Assembly (NCBI RefSeq): GCF_003173715.1
Contig: NZ_CP029550.1
Location: 558,001-622,000 of the forward strand
DNA: 64,000 nucleotides
Direction of reading: 5' to 3'
DNA from: Methylobacterium durans
GTDB taxonomy: Bacteria; Pseudomonadota; Alphaproteobacteria; Rhizobiales; Beijerinckiaceae
The translations under genes were made by a program, and so were the position numbers. Each line of letters opens with the position of its first letter. Within the stretch, counting starts at the first letter, position 1. A model generated the notes under the pieces. The model did no database searches. It was not told where the DNA came from and saw nothing but the letters and a program-made list of their open reading frames with translations. Below, piece after piece: positions 10,978 to 22,172 of this stretch.

Positions 10978-12432
10978 GTGACGGACGGCGTCGACCGATC
11001 GGAACTCCGGCAGATCGTGGCCGGGCTGACGGACGGCGTCATCCTCGTCGAGGACGACGGCCGGATCGCGTGGGCCAACGACGCGGCGCTGGCGATGCAC
11101 GGGGCCGGAGACCTCGGCGCCCTCGGCGACAGCGTCGGCGGCTACCGCTCCCGGTTTCGGCTGCGCTACCGCGACGGCGCCGCGCCGGCGGCCTGGCCGC
11201 TGGAGCGGCTCGTGGCCGGCGAGACCTTCCGGGACGAGGTCGTCGACCTCGCGTCGGTCGCCGAGCCGGACCTCGCCTTCGTCCACTCCCTGCGCAGCCT
11301 CGTCGTCACGGATGCCGGCGGCGATCCCTCCTGCCGGGCGCTGATCCTCCGGGACGTCACGGCCCAGTACGAGGCGGAGGAGCGCTTCGAGCGGACCTTC
11401 AGCGCCAATCCGGCCCCGGCCGTGATCTGCCGCCTCTCGGACCTGCGCCACGTCAAGGTCAATGCCGGCTTCCTGGAGATGACCGGCCACCTGCGCGACG
11501 CGGTCGTGGGACGCAGCGTCTACGAAGTCGACGTGCTGGCCGGCGCCCGGCAGCGTGAGCTCGCCATCGAGCGCCTGCATGCGGGCCGGACGATTCCGCA
11601 GATGGAGGCCCGGCTGGAGCTGCCGGACGGCGGCTCGCGATTCGTGATCGTCGCCGGGCAGCCGATCGAGATGGGCGACGAGCCCTGCATGCTCTTCACC
11701 TTCGCCGATCTCGAATTGCGGCGGAAGGCGGAGACAGCCCTGCGCCAGAGCGAGGAGCGGTTAGAGAAGGCGTTCCGGCTCACGCCGGTGCCGACCCTGC
11801 TCCTGCGCGTCTCGGACCGTGCGGTCACGGGCATCAACGCGGCCTTCACGCGCGTGTTCGGCTACGGGGAGGACGCCGTGATCGGAGCGACGCCGATCCG
11901 CTTCGGCCTGTTTTCCCGGGATGCGGCCCGGGAGCTGTTCGAGGGCATGGTGGAGCGCACGGAGGTCGCGAGCGGCTTCGAGACCTGCCTGCGTCACCGC
12001 GACGGGGAGGAACTCGACAGCCTCGTGGCCGCGGAGCGGATCGCGATCGGCGACGACGCCTTCCTGCTCGTCGTCCTGCAGGACATCACCGACCGGAAGC
12101 GCAACGAGCGCGAGCTGTTCTCGGCGATCGAGGCCGTGATGGCGGACACGTCGTGGTTCAGCCGCGGGCTCATCGAGAAGCTCGCGGGCCTGCGCCACCC
12201 CGGCCGCCGGGGCGATGGCGCGGTGCTGAACCTGACGCTGCGCGAGCGTCAGATGCTGGAACTGATCTGCACGGGCTTCGGCGACGAGGCGATCAGCCGC
12301 CGCCTCGGTCTCTCGCGCAACACCGTGCGCAATCACACGGCCGCGCTCTACCGCAAGCTCGGCCTGCACAAGCGCTCCGAGGTGATCGTCTGGGGCCGGA
12401 ACAACGGCTTTCCGTCGGCTCCGACCGGATGA
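10978..12432 (+). CDS. PAS-domain LuxR-type transcriptional regulator
   Basis: 484 residues from GTG 10978. Three PAS-like sensor modules come first (about 10-130 with VILVEDDGRIAWANDAAL, 140-260, 265-400 ending FLLVVLQDITDRKRNE). A LuxR/FixJ-type helix-turn-helix follows at the C-terminus (LTLRERQMLELICTGFGDEAISRRLGLSRNTVRNHTAALYRKL). There is no kinase or receiver domain, so the PAS modules probably bind a ligand or cofactor and control DNA binding directly. Longer starts at 10783 or 10873 are open, but that stretch has weaker codon bias; GTG places the first PAS helix at the N-terminus. It is divergent from nothing obvious and the target is unknown. Confidence 0.8.
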   Translation: MTDGVDRSELRQIVAGLTDGVILVEDDGRIAWANDAALAMHGAGDLGALGDSVGGYRSRFRLRYRDGAAPAAWPLERLVAGETFRDEVVDLASVAEPDLAFVHSLRSLVVTDAGGDPSCRALILRDVTAQYEAEERFERTFSANPAPAVICRLSDLRHVKVNAGFLEMTGHLRDAVVGRSVYEVDVLAGARQRELAIERLHAGRTIPQMEARLELPDGGSRFVIVAGQPIEMGDEPCMLFTFADLELRRKAETALRQSEERLEKAFRLTPVPTLLLRVSDRAVTGINAAFTRVFGYGEDAVIGATPIRFGLFSRDAARELFEGMVERTEVASGFETCLRHRDGEELDSLVAAERIAIGDDAFLLVVLQDITDRKRNERELFSAIEAVMADTSWFSRGLIEKLAGLRHPGRRGDGAVLNLTLRERQMLELICTGFGDEAISRRLGLSRNTVRNHTAALYRKLGLHKRSEVIVWGRNNGFPSAPTG

Positions 12433-12484
12433 TCGCGAACAACGTGCGCGGGGTCGATTCGTGATCGCTCGGGCCCGCGCTCCG

Positions 12485-14647
12485 TTACTCCGCCGCTTGA
12501 CGCGCGACGTAGCCGAGACGCTCGTTCAGTTCCGCGATGAGCTTGACCGCCGCCTCGGCGATCACGGTCCCGGGCGGGAAGATCGCGGACGCCCCCGCCT
12601 CGTAGAGCGCCGGATAATCGGCCGGCGGGATGACGCCGCCGATCACGATCATCACGTCGTCGCGCCCGGCCTCGGCAAGCGCCGCACGCAGTTCCGGCAC
12701 CAGGGTGAGGTGGCCCGCGGCGAGGGAGGAGACGCCGACGATGTGGACGTCGTTCTCGACCGCTTGGCGGGCGGCCTCGGCCGGGGTCGCGAAGAGCGGC
12801 CCGATATCCACGTCGAAGCCGAGGTCGGCGAAGGCCGAGGCGATCACCTTCTGGCCGCGGTCGTGCCCGTCCTGCCCCATCTTGGCGACGAGGATGCGCG
12901 GGCGGCGCCCGTCATTCTCCTCGAACGCCTCGACGAGCTTGCGAACCTCTTCCACCACCGGCGACATGCCACCCACCTCACGCTTGTAGACGCCCGAGAT
13001 CGAGCGGATCTCCGCCCGGTGACGGCCCCAGGCCCGCTCCAGCGCCTCCGAGATCTCGCCGACCGTGGCCTTGGCCCGCGCCGCGTCGACCGCGAGCGCC
13101 AGCAGATTCTCTGTGCCCTCCGTCGCCTGGGTGAGCGCCGCGAGGCGCGCCTGCACATCCGCCTCGTCCCGCTCGGCACGCAGGCGCTTGAGCTTGTCGA
13201 TCTGGAGGGTGCGCACGTTGCCATTGTCGACGCGCAGTAGCTCGATCGCGCGCTCGTCGTCCGGCTTGTACTTGTTGACCCCGACGATGGTCTGCCGGCC
13301 GGAATCGATCCGCGCCTGCGCGCGGGCCGCGGCCTCCTCGATGCGTAGCTTCGGGATGCCAGCCTCGATCGCCTTGGCCATGCCGCCGAGGTCGTCCACC
13401 TCGCGGATGTGCTCCCAGGCCCGGGCGACGATGTCGGCCGTGAGCCGCTCCACGTAGTAGGACCCGCCCCAGGGATCCACGATCCGGCAGGTGCCGCTCT
13501 CCTGCTGCAGGAAGAGCTGCGTGTTGCGGGCGATGCGGGCCGAGAAGTCGGTTGGCAGCGCCAGCGCCTCGTCCAGCGCGTTGGTGTGCAGGGACTGCGT
13601 GCCCCCTTGCGTCGCCGCCATCGCCTCGATGCAGGTGCGGGTGACGTTGTTGAACACGTCCTGCGCAGTCAGCGACCAGCCCGACGTCTGGGAGTGCGTG
13701 CGCAGCGGCAGCGACTTGTCCGATTTCGGCTCGAACCGCTTGACGAGCTTCGCCCAGATCAGGCGCGCCGCCCGCATCTTGGCGACCTCCATGAAGAAGT
13801 TCGTCGAGATCGCCCAGAAGAAGGACAGGCGCGGTGCGAACTGGTCGATGGTGAGCCCCGCCGCGAGGCCGGCCTTGATGTACTCGACGCCGTCGGCGAG
13901 CGTATAGGCGAGCTCCAGGTCGTTCGTCGCGCCGGCCTCCTGCATGTGGTAGCCGGAAATCGAGATCGAGTTGAACTTCGGCATGTTCGCCGAGGTGTAG
14001 GCGAAGATGTCCGAGATGATCCGCATCGAGCCCTTGGGCGGGTAAATGTAGGTGTTGCGGACCATGAACTCCTTGAGGATGTCGTTCTGGATCGTCCCCG
14101 CGAGCTTCGACGGGGGAACGCCCTGCTCCTCGGCGGCCACGATGTAGAGGGCGAGGATCGGCAGCACCGCCCCGTTCATCGTCATCGACACGGTCATCTC
14201 GTCGAGGGGAATTCCGGAGAAGAGCGTGCGCATGTCGTAGATCGAATCGATCGCGACGCCGGCCATCCCGACATCGCCCGAGACGCGGGGATGGTCGGAA
14301 TCGTAGCCGCGGTGCGTGGCGAGGTCGAAGGCGACGGAGAGCCCCTTCTGCCCGGCGGCGAGGTTGCGCCGGTAGAAGGCGTTCGAATCCTCGGCCGTCG
14401 AGAAGCCGGCATATTGCCGGATCGTCCAGGGCTGGGTCACGTACATCGTCGGATAGGGACCGCGCAGGTAGGGCGCGATGCCGGGATAGGTGTTCAGGAA
14501 CTCGATGCCCTCACGGTCCTGCGGCCCGTAATGCCCCTTCACGGGGATCCCTTCGGGCGTCATCCAGGGCTCGCCGGATGCGGGCAGCGCGGCGACGGCG
14601 GCCGGCTCGTAAGGAATCGTCGTGAAATCGGGAATGCGGGACGTCAT
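12485..14647 (-). CDS. mcmA/scpA: Methylmalonyl-CoA mutase, catalytic (large) subunit
   Basis: 720 residues. It interconverts (R)-methylmalonyl-CoA and succinyl-CoA using adenosylcobalamin; in methylotrophs this closes the ethylmalonyl-CoA pathway. The N-terminal TIM-barrel shows [23 protein letters not shown] (substrate-binding Tyr/Arg), [10 protein letters not shown] and [15 protein letters not shown]. The C-terminal cobalamin domain has the DxHxxG motif DGHDRG with cobalt-ligand His595. Length and motifs match the alpha chain. No small subunit gene (mcmB) or meaB chaperone is adjacent. Only a short gap precedes the next minus-strand gene; no cobalamin riboswitch was recognised upstream. 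Confidence 0.95.
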   Translation of the reverse strand: MTSRIPDFTTIPYEPAAVAALPASGEPWMTPEGIPVKGHYGPQDREGIEFLNTYPGIAPYLRGPYPTMYVTQPWTIRQYAGFSTAEDSNAFYRRNLAAGQKGLSVAFDLATHRGYDSDHPRVSGDVGMAGVAIDSIYDMRTLFSGIPLDEMTVSMTMNGAVLPILALYIVAAEEQGVPPSKLAGTIQNDILKEFMVRNTYIYPPKGSMRIISDIFAYTSANMPKFNSISISGYHMQEAGATNDLELAYTLADGVEYIKAGLAAGLTIDQFAPRLSFFWAISTNFFMEVAKMRAARLIWAKLVKRFEPKSDKSLPLRTHSQTSGWSLTAQDVFNNVTRTCIEAMAATQGGTQSLHTNALDEALALPTDFSARIARNTQLFLQQESGTCRIVDPWGGSYYVERLTADIVARAWEHIREVDDLGGMAKAIEAGIPKLRIEEAAARAQARIDSGRQTIVGVNKYKPDDERAIELLRVDNGNVRTLQIDKLKRLRAERDEADVQARLAALTQATEGTENLLALAVDAARAKATVGEISEALERAWGRHRAEIRSISGVYKREVGGMSPVVEEVRKLVEAFEENDGRRPRILVAKMGQDGHDRGQKVIASAFADLGFDVDIGPLFATPAEAARQAVENDVHIVGVSSLAAGHLTLVPELRAALAEAGRDDVMIVIGGVIPPADYPALYEAGASAIFPPGTVIAEAAVKLIAELNERLGYVARQAAE

Positions 14648-14766
14648 GCGCTCGCTCGTGCGGGGCTCGAATTGCGGCGCATTATAGGCAAGGCGGGGGG
14701 GAGGGCTACTCCTACTCTGGTCGACCTGAGACGACCCCCCTCCCGTCCGCGCGGAACCGTCGCCTC

Positions 14767-15729
14767 TCAGGGCTTGTCGTCGGCCTTCGCCTCCTTGGCG
14801 GCGCTCTCCTTATCCATCTGCGCGGCGAACTCGTCGGGCGTCTTGTCGATGAGGTCCTGCAGCATGCGTTCGACCTTCGCGAGGTCGTCGCCCTTCGGGC
14901 ACGGCTTCTCGGCGAGCGCCTCCTTCATCCCCTTGCGCAGCTCGGCCTCGGCCGCGCCCATCTCGGCCTTCATCGCCGCGACCTTGGCGTCGAGGTCGGC
15001 GCGCTGCTTGCCTGTCGAGCGGATATCGCAGGTCTTGAGAGCTTCCTGCACCATCCCGGCGACGAAGTAGACCGCCATCCGCTCCTTGCTCGGGAGGGCC
15101 GGCGCCGCGGCGACGGCGGGCACTGCGGCCTGCGGAACGGGCGCGGCCGGCGGCGGGGCGGCCGCTGCCTGCGGGACGGGAGCGGCGATTTGCGGTGCTG
15201 CGGGCTTGGCGATGTCGGCCGCAACGGCGGCAGCCGCGTCGCAGCGTTTCAGCGCGTCGTAGGCGTCGGGCAGGCCGGCGAGGTCGAAGTCGGCGTCGCC
15301 GTCGCTGAAGCGCAGGACGAGTTTCTTGGCGCCGATCAGGTCCGGCAGGATGCGCTCGGGAAAGCTCGTGTATAGGGTCGTGTCGTCGCCGGTCCACTTC
15401 GAGTCCTTGAGGATCATGCGCTTGTCGAGAAGGAACGCGACCTCGACCTCCTCCTTCTTGTCCCAGCCCCAGTTCTCGTAGCCGAGCGAGATGACGACCA
15501 CGCCCTCGTCGCGCTTCAACACGACGGCGTTCTCGGCGTCGTCGTCGGCCTTGTCTTTGTAGATCTTGGCCGCGAGGCAGGCATGGGCCCCACTCACCGA
15601 GAGATCGCGCTCGACCTCCCACTTGCCGACCTTCTCGAACAGTTTCCGGTTCGCCGCCTCACCGGGCGAAATCATGCCGAGGAGGAGTGCCGCGCCCGCG
15701 AGACCTGCGGAAATCGTCTGAATCTTCAT
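14767..15729 (-). CDS. Periplasmic hypothetical protein with Ala/Pro-rich linker
   Basis: 320 residues from ATG 15729. The signal peptide is [25 protein letters not shown]. Next comes a domain with [23 protein letters not shown]...[12 protein letters not shown], a pattern of periplasmic proteins of unknown function that respond to 'invasion-associated' or stress conditions in Rhizobiales. An Ala/Pro linker (about 175-220) joins it to an alpha-helical, Lys/Glu-rich C-terminal half with two Cys (CDIRS, PCPKGDD). The frame is open further upstream, but the signal sequence fixes the start. It is downstream of nothing and upstream of mutase on the same strand, probably independent. Confidence 0.65.
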   Translation of the reverse strand: MKIQTISAGLAGAALLLGMISPGEAANRKLFEKVGKWEVERDLSVSGAHACLAAKIYKDKADDDAENAVVLKRDEGVVVISLGYENWGWDKKEEVEVAFLLDKRMILKDSKWTGDDTTLYTSFPERILPDLIGAKKLVLRFSDGDADFDLAGLPDAYDALKRCDAAAAVAADIAKPAAPQIAAPVPQAAAAPPPAAPVPQAAVPAVAAAPALPSKERMAVYFVAGMVQEALKTCDIRSTGKQRADLDAKVAAMKAEMGAAEAELRKGMKEALAEKPCPKGDDLAKVERMLQDLIDKTPDEFAAQMDKESAAKEAKADDKP

Positions 15730-15924
15730 GCTGTGCCCCCGAAAATCCGACCTGTTCCGGAGCGTGCGGCCGCGCGCCGCCGCCGGTTCTGTTCTTGGAC
15801 CGGTCAGAACTCGCATGCCGGTCGACACGAAACTATTAATCCGCCTCGGCCAGCGCTCAATAGGGAAAACGATTTGTCTCGCGGCGGCCTGTCCGAAGGG
15901 TGGCGCGACGAGATCAAGCAACGG

Positions 15925-16193
15925 TCAAGTGTCGCTCCGGGGCCTCCGGCCGGCTAGGCCGGCCAGCCGGGCGAGCCTGCCCTGCTCCACATGCCAGCGC
16001 GCCTCATCGACGGCGCGGGCGAGCCGCCGGATCCGCCAGCGGCGATAGATTGCGAGGAGCGGGTTCCGGGCGGGGCGGGAACGGTGGTGCTGGAGGCGGG
16101 CCAGGAGGTCCGGCAGGCAGGCCCCGCCGCCTCGCCCGTGGCGATCTCGATCAGGCGAAGCTGCCGGTAGAGATCGGCCTTGTAATCCTCCAT
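15925..16193 (-). pseudogene. Frameshifted small basic protein gene
   Basis: ATG 16193 opens MEDYKADLYRQLRLIEIATGEA, then the frame turns to shadow-like sequence. In another frame just beyond the G/C run at about 16117-16126, good coding resumes: CLPDLLARLQHHRSRPARNP, LLAIYRRWRIRRLARAVDEA, RWHVEQGRLARLAGLAG, ending at TGA read from TCA 15925-15927. The two halves together form a plausible 89-residue helical protein if one base is restored. It may be a real frameshift or a sequencing error in the GCGGCGGGGCC tract. The family is not identified. Confidence 0.5.
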
Positions 16194-16335
16194 CGGGTCC
16201 GCCCCGCGCCGGCCTTTTCCCCCGCCGAAGATGCCGGGGGCGCGGGCGTCGTCAAGAAGGCGGACGCGACAGTCTCAGGCCTCTCTCAATGCGATCGAGC
16301 CGATCGGGTGCTGATTGCGTCTCGCGAGCCTCGAA

Positions 16336-16610
16336 TTCGGAGGCCCTCTCCCGTCCGGGGATGGTCGGAGTGAGGGGTGCGACCTCCGCGGAAAGACCTG
16401 ATCCCTCACCCGGTCGGCTCCGCTGACTCGACCTCTCCCAGACGGGAGAGGTGGGTGCATCCGCCTGCCTCGACGCGAACGATCTGCGCGCAAGTCCCCT
16501 CTCCCGTTCGGGAGAGGGACAGGGTGAGGGATGCGACATTCTCGGGAAAGGCGCATCCTTCACACGGTCGGCTCACGCCGACTCGGACCTCCTGAAGGGG
16601 AGAGGTGGTG
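16336..16610. repeat. Cluster of REP-like intergenic palindromes
   Basis: Four degenerate copies of a GGGAGAGG/CCTCTCCC palindrome alternate with 'CCCTCACCCGGTCGGCTC'-like segments: CCTCTCCCGTCCGGG (about 16341), CTCTCCCAGACGGGAGAG (about 16434-16451), CCCCTCTCCCGTTCGGGAG (about 16496) and a decayed copy near 16588-16607. Such repetitive extragenic palindromes are common in Methylobacterium intergenic regions. Downstream of lepA they could stabilise mRNA or terminate transcription. Confidence 0.7.
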
Positions 16611-16625
16611 CGCTCGTTGTTCCGC

Positions 16626-18431
16626 TCAGCTGTCCATCTTCAGGGCGGCGATGAACGCTTCCTGCGGGATCTCCACGCGGCCGAACTGGCGCATGCGCTT
16701 CTTGCCCTCCTTCTGCTTGTCGAGGAGCTTGCGCTTGCGGGAGATATCGCCGCCGTAGCACTTGGCGGTCACGTCCTTCGACAACGCTCGGATCGTCTCG
16801 CGGGCGATGATCTTGCCACCAATCGCCGCCTGGACCGGGATCTGGAAGAGGTGGCGCGGGATCAGGTCCTTCAGCTTCTCGCACATGGCGCGCCCGCGCG
16901 ATTCGGCACGGGAGCGGTGGACCAGCATCGAGAGCGCGTCGACGGGCTCGGCATTGACGAGGAGCGACATCTTCACGAGGTCGCCCTCGCGGTAGTCCGA
17001 GACGTGATAGTCGAAGGAGGCGTAGCCCTTCGAGATCGACTTCAGCCGATCGTAGAAATCGAACACGACCTCGTTCAGCGGCAGGTCGTAGACCACCATC
17101 GCGCGCTTGCCGACGTAGTTCAGGTCCACCTGGATGCCGCGACGGTCCTGGCAGAGCTTGAGGACGCCGCCGAGATACTCGTCGGGGGTCAGGATCGTCG
17201 CGCGAATCCAGGGCTCCTCGATCGAATCGATCTTCATGACGTCGGGCATGTCGGCCGGGTTGTGCAGCTCCCGCGTCGTCCCGTCGCTCATGTGCAGGTG
17301 ATAGACCACGCTCGGCGCCGTCGAGATCAGGTCCAGGTTGAACTCGCGCTCCAGCCGCTCCTGGATGATCTCGAGGTGAAGGAGACCGAGGAAGCCGCAC
17401 CGGAAGCCGAAGCCGAGGGCGGCGCTCGTCTCCATCTCGTAGGAGAAGCTCGCGTCGTTGAGCCGAAGCTTGCCCATCGCCGAGCGCAGGTTCTCGAACT
17501 CGGCGGCATCGACCGGGAATAGCCCGCAGAAGACGACCGCCTGCACCTCCTTGAAGCCGGACAGCATCTCGGTGGTCTGGCGCTTGTCCTCGGTGATGGT
17601 GTCGCCGACGCGGGTGTCGGCCACCTCCTTGATAGAGGCCGTGAGGAAGCCGACCTCGCCGGGTCCGAGCTCGCCGATATCGGCCATCTTGGGCCGGAAC
17701 ACTCCGATGCGGTCGACGCCGTACACGGCATCCGCGCCCATCATGCGGATGGTCATGCCCTTCTTCAGCACGCCGTCGACCACGCGCACGAGCACGACGA
17801 CGCCGAGATAGACATCGTACCAGGAATCGACGAGCAGCGCCTTGAGGGGCGCCCCGCGGTCGCCCTTCGGCGGCGGCAGGCGGGTGACGATCGCCTCCAG
17901 CACCGCCTCAATGTTGAGACCGGTCTTGGCCGAGATCGGCACCGCGTCGGACGCATCGAGGCCGATCACCTCCTCGATCTGCTGCTTGACGCGGTCGGGC
18001 TCGGCCGCGGGCAGGTCGATCTTGTTGAGGACGGGGACGATCTCGTGGTTGGCGTCGAGCGCCTGGTAGACGTTGGCGAGCGTCTGCGCCTCGACGCCCT
18101 GCGAGGCATCGACCACGAGGAGCGAGCCCTCGCAGGCCGCGAGCGAGCGCGAGACCTCATAGGCGAAGTCGACGTGGCCGGGCGTGTCCATCAGGTTCAG
18201 GACGTAGTCCTTGCCATCCTGGGCGCGGTATTCGAGGCGCACCGTCTGCGCCTTGATGGTGATGCCACGCTCGCGCTCGATGTCCATCGAGTCGAGCATC
18301 TGCTCGCCCATTTCGCGCTGGCTCACCGTGCCGGTCGTCTCGATGAGACGGTCGGCCAGGGTCGACTTCCCGTGGTCGATATGCGCGACGATCGAGAAGT
18401 TGCGGATGTTCGAAATCGGGGACGCGGTCAT
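16626..18431 (-). CDS. lepA: Translation elongation factor 4 (LepA GTPase)
   Basis: 601 residues from ATG 18431 ([20 protein letters not shown]), the usual LepA start and length; a 19-codon upstream extension lacks homology. The G domain has G1 AHIDHGKST (16-24), RGITIKAQ (G2), DTPGH (G3) and NKIDLP (G4). Domains II and III and the LepA-specific C-terminal domain ([19 protein letters not shown]) follow. LepA binds ribosomes and promotes back-translocation or late 30S assembly under stress. The gene is monocistronic here, with REP palindromes at its 3' side. Confidence 0.97.
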   Translation of the reverse strand: MTASPISNIRNFSIVAHIDHGKSTLADRLIETTGTVSQREMGEQMLDSMDIERERGITIKAQTVRLEYRAQDGKDYVLNLMDTPGHVDFAYEVSRSLAACEGSLLVVDASQGVEAQTLANVYQALDANHEIVPVLNKIDLPAAEPDRVKQQIEEVIGLDASDAVPISAKTGLNIEAVLEAIVTRLPPPKGDRGAPLKALLVDSWYDVYLGVVVLVRVVDGVLKKGMTIRMMGADAVYGVDRIGVFRPKMADIGELGPGEVGFLTASIKEVADTRVGDTITEDKRQTTEMLSGFKEVQAVVFCGLFPVDAAEFENLRSAMGKLRLNDASFSYEMETSAALGFGFRCGFLGLLHLEIIQERLEREFNLDLISTAPSVVYHLHMSDGTTRELHNPADMPDVMKIDSIEEPWIRATILTPDEYLGGVLKLCQDRRGIQVDLNYVGKRAMVVYDLPLNEVVFDFYDRLKSISKGYASFDYHVSDYREGDLVKMSLLVNAEPVDALSMLVHRSRAESRGRAMCEKLKDLIPRHLFQIPVQAAIGGKIIARETIRALSKDVTAKCYGGDISRKRKLLDKQKEGKKRMRQFGRVEIPQEAFIAALKMDS

Positions 18432-18563
18432 CGAGGAACCATCTCCGGCGCGGCCGCGGGCAAACATCGCGCGGGCGTGCCGTCTCATGTACGGAGAACG
18501 TGCGAGCCGCAGATAGCAGCGCGGCCCCGGGCCGCCAAGCGCGGCCGGGGTCGCTCTCGGTGT

Positions 18564-19346
18564 TCAGCCGGCTTTGGCGCGGGCTGTGGCGGCCATCGCG
18601 ACGAGAGATTGGCGCAAAGCCCCCATGTCGCGGACCGGTTCGGGATAGGTGATCCGGGCAGTCCGATCCCCCGCCATCAGGTCCATGCCCTCCGGATCGA
18701 GCCCGCTGAGCCGCCAGGGCCCGTCCCCCTCCCCTGCCGCGCCCGCGTAGAGCGCGACGGCGTCGGCATGGTCGGCGTTCATATGCTCGACGGCGCCCCG
18801 CTCGCCCGCGACCACCGCCTCGGCGCCGGCGAGGTCGATGAGAAGTTCGCGGGGATCGAGCGTCGCGGCCTTGGCGAATCCGCCGTTGAGGTGCCCGGCC
18901 GCGGGCTCCAATGCGAAGAACCCGAAATCGGGAAAGTCGGCGTAGAGCTTCGCCTTCGGATGGCGGGCGAGGAAGCGCTCACGGGCGCGGGCCTCGCTCG
19001 TCTGCGCGGCGCGGCCCGTCACCGTGAGCCGTGGATGGGCGAGCGGATCGCCCTTGCCCCCCTGCGAGAACAGGAGTGAGCAGCGGGGATCGGCGATCAG
19101 GTTGCGGGTATGGGCGGAGAGACGCGAGAGCAGCATCAGGGGCGTGCCGTCGACGTCGGTCGCGATCGTGACGAGAGAAGCGAACGGCGTCCCGTCGCCC
19201 GCATCGATCGTGGCGAGGGCCCCCGAGCGAATGCTTCGCAGGAGGGTGCGCGCGAGGCCGATCGCGTCGAAGGGCGCCTCGGCCGCGGGAAGCGGCTGCG
19301 CCGGTCCGCGCCGCTCGTCCCGATCCATTCCGTCATCAGCGGCCAT
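18564..19346 (-). CDS. HugZ-like haem-utilisation / PNPOx-fold protein with DUF2470 domain
   Basis: 260 residues. The N-terminal split-barrel flavin-binding domain (IRSGALATIDAGDGTPFASLVTI; LLSRLSAHTRNLIADPRCSLLF) is joined to a C-terminal DUF2470 domain (GAVEHMNADHADAVALYAG), the arrangement of HugZ-type haem oxygenases and plant GluTR-binding proteins. It may bind or degrade haem; the exact activity is not deducible. ATG 19346 is preferred because GGGGAGGA lies about 8 nt upstream, whereas the start 7 codons earlier has its own codons overlapping that site. It occupies the position upstream of chvI where many Rhizobiales carry pckA. Confidence 0.75.
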   Translation of the reverse strand: MAADDGMDRDERRGPAQPLPAAEAPFDAIGLARTLLRSIRSGALATIDAGDGTPFASLVTIATDVDGTPLMLLSRLSAHTRNLIADPRCSLLFSQGGKGDPLAHPRLTVTGRAAQTSEARARERFLARHPKAKLYADFPDFGFFALEPAAGHLNGGFAKAATLDPRELLIDLAGAEAVVAGERGAVEHMNADHADAVALYAGAAGEGDGPWRLSGLDPEGMDLMAGDRTARITYPEPVRDMGALRQSLVAMAATARAKAG

Positions 19347-19619
19347 CTGCCGTGTCCTCCCCGCCATTCAGGCCGGGATCATAGCGCGCGAGGCCTGCCG
19401 CACGAGCCCCCGGCCCCCGCGACCTGTTAACGGATACGGCCAAGCTACGCACCCCGCTCGCTTTTTTCCAGCGATGCCGTTAAAGCTCCTTCCTTTCCGC
19501 GCGAAACGGATCCCGCGCCCTGCGCGTTTTCGCGTTCGTGTCTTTGCCTGCCCCGTCGGGGCCGAAGCCAGCGACCGGGGGGACGATCCCGCGCCGCCTT
19601 CGTTCAGTAGGGAACGCGC

Positions 19620-20330
19620 ATGCCGACCATCGCACTCGTCGACGACGACCGTAACATTCTGACCTCCGTGTCGATCGCGCTGGAGACCGAAGGCTATCGC
19701 ATCCAGACCTACACCGACGGCGCCTCGGCTCTCGACGGCCTGCGCCACTCCCCGCCGGACCTCGCCATCTTCGATATCAAGATGCCGCGCATGGACGGGA
19801 TGGAGCTTCTCCGGCGCCTGCGGCAGAAATCCGATCTTCCCGTGATCTTTTTGACGTCGAAGGACGAGGAGATCGACGAATTGTTCGGCCTCAAGATGGG
19901 CGCCGACGATTTCATCCATAAGCCGTTCTCGCAGCGGCTGCTGGTTGAGCGCGTGAAGGCGGTGCTCCGTCGCTTCGCACCCAAGGACGGCCCCGGCGCC
20001 CCGGCGCGCGAGGCGGACGCGGCCGCCCGCTCTCTGGAGCGCGGCCTGCTGATGATGGACCCGGAGCGCCACACCTGCACCTGGAAGGGCGAGCCGGTGA
20101 CGCTCACCGTCACGGAGTTCCTGATCCTGCAGGCACTCGCCCAGCGGCCCGGCGTCGTGAAGAGCCGCAATGCCCTGATGGACGCGGCCTACGACGATCA
20201 GGTCTACGTGGACGATCGGACCATCGACAGCCACATCAAGCGGCTGCGCAAGAAGTTCAAGGTGGTCGATACCAACTTCGATATGATCGAGACCCTGTAC
20301 GGAGTCGGCTACCGCTTCAAGGAAAGCTGA
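19620..20330 (+). CDS. chvI: ChvI-type response regulator
   Basis: 236 residues. The receiver domain has an acidic pocket (LVDDDRN), phosphoacceptor Asp52 ([13 protein letters not shown]), Thr/Ser (LTSKD) and Lys (HKPFS). An OmpR-type winged helix follows ([19 protein letters not shown]...[23 protein letters not shown]). It is the partner of ChvG downstream (37-nt gap). ChvG-ChvI controls envelope, acid-stress and carbon-metabolism genes in Rhizobiales. Confidence 0.95.
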   Translation: MPTIALVDDDRNILTSVSIALETEGYRIQTYTDGASALDGLRHSPPDLAIFDIKMPRMDGMELLRRLRQKSDLPVIFLTSKDEEIDELFGLKMGADDFIHKPFSQRLLVERVKAVLRRFAPKDGPGAPAREADAAARSLERGLLMMDPERHTCTWKGEPVTLTVTEFLILQALAQRPGVVKSRNALMDAAYDDQVYVDDRTIDSHIKRLRKKFKVVDTNFDMIETLYGVGYRFKES

Positions 20331-20367
20331 GACAGGCTGCTTCGCCTGTCCGGATACGCCGCTCGCA

Positions 20368-22172
20368 ATGCTCTCGCCCCTCTTCGGGAATACCGTGCAC
20401 AACCAGGACGATGAAGGCGCGCGCCGCGGACCGCTGACGTGGCCGAGCGCGATTTGGCACGCCGTCGGCCAGCGCGCCTCCTCAAGCCTGACGCGGCGCA
20501 TCGTCGTGCTCAACCTCGTCGGGCTGATCGTCCTGCTGCTCGGCTTCCTCTACCTGAACCAGTTCCGGCAGGGACTGATCCAGGCCCGGGTCCAGAGCCT
20601 GCTGATCCAGAGCGAGATCATCGCCGGCGCGATCGCGGCATCGGCCTCCGTCGATACGGACACGATCCGGATCGATCCGGACAAGCTTCTCCAGCAGCAG
20701 GCCGGCGAGGCGGGCGCCACCGACGACAACCCCTCCCCGCTCGCGTTTCCCCTGAATCCGGAGCGCGTCGCTCCGCTCCTGCGCCGCCTCGTGACGCCCA
20801 CCGGGAATCGGGCCCGCGTCTACGATCAGGAGGGCGGCCTTCTGTTCGATACCCGCTCCCTCTACGCCCGCGGCGACATCAACCGTCCCGAACCGGCTCC
20901 GATTCGCCCGCACAAGCGCAGCCTCGTCGAGCAGGTGTTCGACTATGTGCAGGGCAAGATCTTCGGGCTCGTCGGCGATCGCAGCCGGGTGCAGGAGGAG
21001 GTCGGTCCTCAGAACGGCCGCTCCCTGCGCGAGGTCCAGGCGGCGCTCGGTGGTGGCCGCGGCAACATCGTGCGCCGGAACGAGCTCGGCGAGACCATCG
21101 TGTCGGTGGCCGTTCCGATCCTGCGGACCGGATCCGTCCGCGGCGCCCTGATGCTGTCGACGCAAGGGGATGCGATCGACCGGGTCATCGCCTCCGAGCG
21201 CTTCGGCCTGCTGCAAGTCTTCCTCGTGGCAGCCGTTGTGATGGTCGTGCTGTCGATCCTGCTGGCCGGTGCCATTGCCGGGCCGGTGCGCCGCCTCGCG
21301 GACGCGGCCGAGAAGGTCCGGATGGGCATCAAGTCGCGCCAGGAGATCCCGGATTTCACCTACCGCACGGACGAGATCGGACATCTGTCCGGCGCGCTCC
21401 GGGACATGACCCAGGCGCTCTACCGGCGCATCGACGCGATCGAGAGCTTCGCGGCCGACGTGAGCCACGAACTGAAGAACCCTCTGACCTCGCTGCGCAG
21501 CGCCGTCGAGACGCTGCCCCTCGCCAAGACCGACGAGTCGCGGGGGCGCCTGATGGAGATCATCCAGCACGACGTGAAGCGGCTCGACCGCCTCATCAGC
21601 GACATCGCCGACGCCTCGCGCCTCGATGCCGAGCTGGCCCGGGCCGAGGCGAAACGCGTCGACATGCGCAAGCTCCTGAACACCGTCGTGTCGGTGGCGA
21701 ATGAGCGTCGGCGCCCCCGGGACGCCCTGATTCAGCTCGACGTCGAGGCGCTGCCGTCCGATCACGAAAATCCGTTCACGATCATCGGCCATGACAGCCG
21801 GCTCGGGCAGGTGGTCAATAATCTCCTCGACAATGCCCGCTCGTTCTCGCCCTCCGACGCCAAGGTCCGGGTGGCCCTGCGGCGGGTGCGCAACGAGGTC
21901 GAGATGATCTGCGAGGACGAGGGGCCGGGCATCCCCGAACACGCGATCGAGCGCATCTTCGAGCGCTTCTACACGGACCGCCCGGAGCAGGGCTTCGGCC
22001 AGAATTCCGGGCTCGGCCTGTCGATCTCCCGTCAGATCGTGCAGGCACACCGGGGCACCATCCGGGCCGAGAACCGCCCGGGGCGGCGGACGAAGAGGGT
22101 CAGCCGACCATTCGCGGCGCCCGCTTCGTCGTGCGCCTCCCGCTCGCGTCGCGGCAAGCGACCGCCGCGTGA
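20368..22172 (+). CDS. chvG: ChvG sensor histidine kinase, apparent 1-nt frameshift near the C-terminus
   Basis: Two membrane helices (about 50-70 and 285-305) bracket a periplasmic sensor loop. HAMP follows, then HisKA with His367 (FAADVSHELKNPLTSLR) and HATPase motifs (VNNLLDNARSFS, DEGPGIP, GLGLSISRQIV). After AENRPG the frame at 22080-22083 (GGGG) runs into Arg-rich read-through to 22488. Adding one G restores AADEEGQPTIRGARFVVRLP and a stop at TGA 22170-22172, overlapping the hprK GTG by GTGA, the normal end of ChvG. As written, the last beta strand of the ATPase domain is replaced. It may be a sequencing error or a real mutation. Confidence 0.85.

Noticed and set aside
14648..14766. Cobalamin riboswitch upstream of methylmalonyl-CoA mutase
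   Set aside because: No B12-box-like sequence or suitable structure recognised in the short upstream region.
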